A stretch of DNA of 64,000 nt from Acinetobacter oleivorans DR1 (GTDB taxonomy: Bacteria; Pseudomonadota; Gammaproteobacteria; Pseudomonadales; Moraxellaceae), in NCBI RefSeq assembly GCF_000196795.1, contig NC_014259.1, forward strand, positions 2,914,001-2,978,000, given 5' to 3'. This document shows positions 63,048 to 64,000 of this stretch, one piece after another. Under the pieces are notes generated by a model, which ran no database searches, was not told the DNA's origin, and saw nothing but the letters and a program-made list of their open reading frames with translations. Made by a program: the position numbers and the translations under genes. The first letter of the stretch is position 1. Each line of letters begins with the position of its first letter.

Positions 63048-63078
63048 AAAAGGCTTATTCAAACAGGATAAGCCTTTT
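63048..63078 (+). terminator. Terminator behind the AAT permease
   Basis: An 11-bp stem AAAAGGCTTAT / ATAAGCCTTTT with 9-nt loop. Confidence 0.8.
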
Positions 63079-63419
63079 ATCATTAAATAGCTTGTCCTCT
63101 TAAATAACTTCAAAAAATCTACTCAAAAAAACCATTCACATTTTATTCATCATTATTAAATTTTTCGCTGCTAGACACATTGATATGTAAGCCTTAGTCA
63201 TTCTAAACATCGGTATTTAATGAGATAATTATTAAAGTACAAGTGTTTACATGATCTATAAATATTTGTGTCAATGTTCAGCTAAAATCAAAGCAGACCA
63301 GTTATCGTTACAATCACTCAATAGGAAAAAGACACTTCATCGAAAGACAGGTTCTTTACCCACTTTACTGATTTAGCACCGTCAACTGTGTCACTCAATG
63401 ATGAAAGACAGGAAATTTT
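63079..63419. other. 341-bp gap before the zinc-ribbon gene
   Basis: AT-rich. It contains a direct repeat GAAAGACAGG (63342-63351 and 63403-63412); the second copy includes the Shine-Dalgarno of the next gene. No other feature seen. Confidence 0.4.
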
Positions 63420-63779
63420 ATGGAAAAAGCTCTGCAATGTCCTAAGTGTGGATCTACAGAAATTGAAGCACGTGACCATGACAAATTACTTAGAACAACT
63501 GGCGGTGTTTTACTGACAGCTGCTGGTACAACAGCAGGCACAGTAGGTGGTGCTGCAACTGGAGCTTCTGTTGGTGCAGCGATTGGTACGATTGCTGGCC
63601 CTTTAGGTGTGATTGTTGGCGGAACTGTAGGAACTTTTGTCGGTGCAATTAGCGCAGGTATTACTGGCGGTGTAGTTGGCAATATTTTTGGTAAAAAAGC
63701 AGGCGTAATGATCGATAAAAATATCTTTCAGGATTATCGCTGTCTAAAGTGTAAATATCGTTTTAAGCAAAAGAAGTAA
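63420..63779 (+). CDS. Zinc-ribbon / glycine-zipper membrane protein
   Basis: A 119-residue protein of unusual make-up: CPKCGSTEIE at the N terminus and YRCLKCKYRF at the C terminus form the two CxxC halves of a zinc ribbon. Between them residues 28-92 are a glycine zipper, with many GxxxG-type steps (TTAGTVGGAATGASVGAAIG; GPLGVIVGGTVGTFVGAISA; TGGVVGNIFGKKAG). The middle could form two membrane helices that bring both Cys pairs together on the cytoplasmic side. No function is known to me. AGGA lies 7 bases before the ATG. Confidence 0.75.
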   Translation: MEKALQCPKCGSTEIEARDHDKLLRTTGGVLLTAAGTTAGTVGGAATGASVGAAIGTIAGPLGVIVGGTVGTFVGAISAGITGGVVGNIFGKKAGVMIDKNIFQDYRCLKCKYRFKQKK

Positions 63780-63909
63780 AATCAATTAAGTAGGAGAACT
63801 AGTTGCTCTAGCTCTCCTGCTATTATAAATACCACAGGACTCTACAAATATAAGTCTTAATTTTTCAAGGATGGGAAAGTTCTTAGACTGTTATCTGACT
63901 CTTATTGAC

Positions 63910-64000
63910 CTAACTAGCTGCTTTTAAGCCCTGCTGGACTTGTTGATATTGATCAAAAAGCTGTTCTTGCTTAACCTCTTGACTACCTACACTGCATACA
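63910..64000 (-). CDS. C-terminal end of a minus-strand gene, cut by window edge
   Basis: Reading leftward from the right edge, a frame encodes VCSVGSQEVKQEQL and on to KAAS before a TAG at 63910. The Cys near the edge followed by Ser and a charged helix would suit a small lipoprotein, but only 29 residues are visible. Reality as a gene is uncertain. Confidence 0.35.
   Translation of the reverse strand, partial: VCSVGSQEVKQEQLFDQYQQVQQGLKAAS

Noticed and set aside
63395..63682. Pro/Ala-rich minus-strand frame
   Set aside because: Antisense shadow of the glycine zipper.

Overview
The window is a bacterial chromosome segment, most likely from the Acinetobacter calcoaceticus-baumannii complex. 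The evidence is the AT-rich, compact coding style, the hca and van gene orders known from Acinetobacter baylyi ADP1, OprD-type porins paired with aromatic-acid MFS transporters, and the lack of rRNA, tRNA, IS elements or CRISPR. Species was assigned from gene content only; no search was possible.

Region 1 (1-25.8 kb) is an aromatic-acid catabolic island. After a 5'-truncated GMC oxidoreductase and an OsmC-YcaO fusion come the vanillate genes: vanP-vanK on the minus strand, vanA-vanB on the plus strand, and vanR. Between vanK and vanA sits a plus-strand arylsulfatase, a lipoprotein formylglycine-generating enzyme (FGE) and a third porin. Four copies of a palindrome with core TGGATCCA, matching the VanR operator ATTGGATCCAAT known from other bacteria, lie in the vanK/sulfatase and porin/vanA gaps. 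The sulfatase operon therefore looks like part of the vanillate regulon. Next is the hydroxycinnamate cluster: hcaR and hcaK (minus), then hcaABCDE, a DUF3237 protein, a thioesterase and a chlorogenate/feruloyl esterase. A perfect 18-bp inverted repeat flanks the divergent hcaK/hcaA promoters. Together these genes would turn chlorogenate, ferulate and vanillin into vanillate and then protocatechuate.

Region 2 (25.8-34.2 kb) is a D-glucarate/galactarate module: a GntR regulator, 2-oxoglutarate semialdehyde dehydrogenase, KdgD, GudD, a GudP-like transporter and GarD. Shared operator-like sites lie in the divergent gudD/transporter gap. Region 3 (34.3-37.9 kb) holds a DMT exporter, an AraC regulator and a coniferyl aldehyde dehydrogenase, which would feed ferulate to hca.

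Region 4 (38-49.6 kb) is a contact-dependent growth inhibition (CDI) locus read on the minus strand: cdiB, cdiA (2091 residues, VENN motif), cdiI, a strong terminator, then a graveyard of orphan modules. These are a PD-(D/E)xK nuclease toxin broken by apparent one-base A-run deletions, a secreted-protein gene cut by one in-frame TAA, a GNAT acetyltransferase, and an AHH nuclease fragment with an Imm11-type immunity gene.

Region 5 (49.7-64 kb) is nitrogen catabolism: a permease, an arginine/ornithine N-succinyltransferase, an aminotransferase and a divergent Lrp regulator; then an aminoaldehyde dehydrogenase, a double NTF2-fold protein, a GntR regulator, a soluble Cache protein, an APC permease and a PuuB-like FAD oxidase; then another permease and a zinc-ribbon/glycine-zipper protein. 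A small minus-strand gene runs off the right edge.
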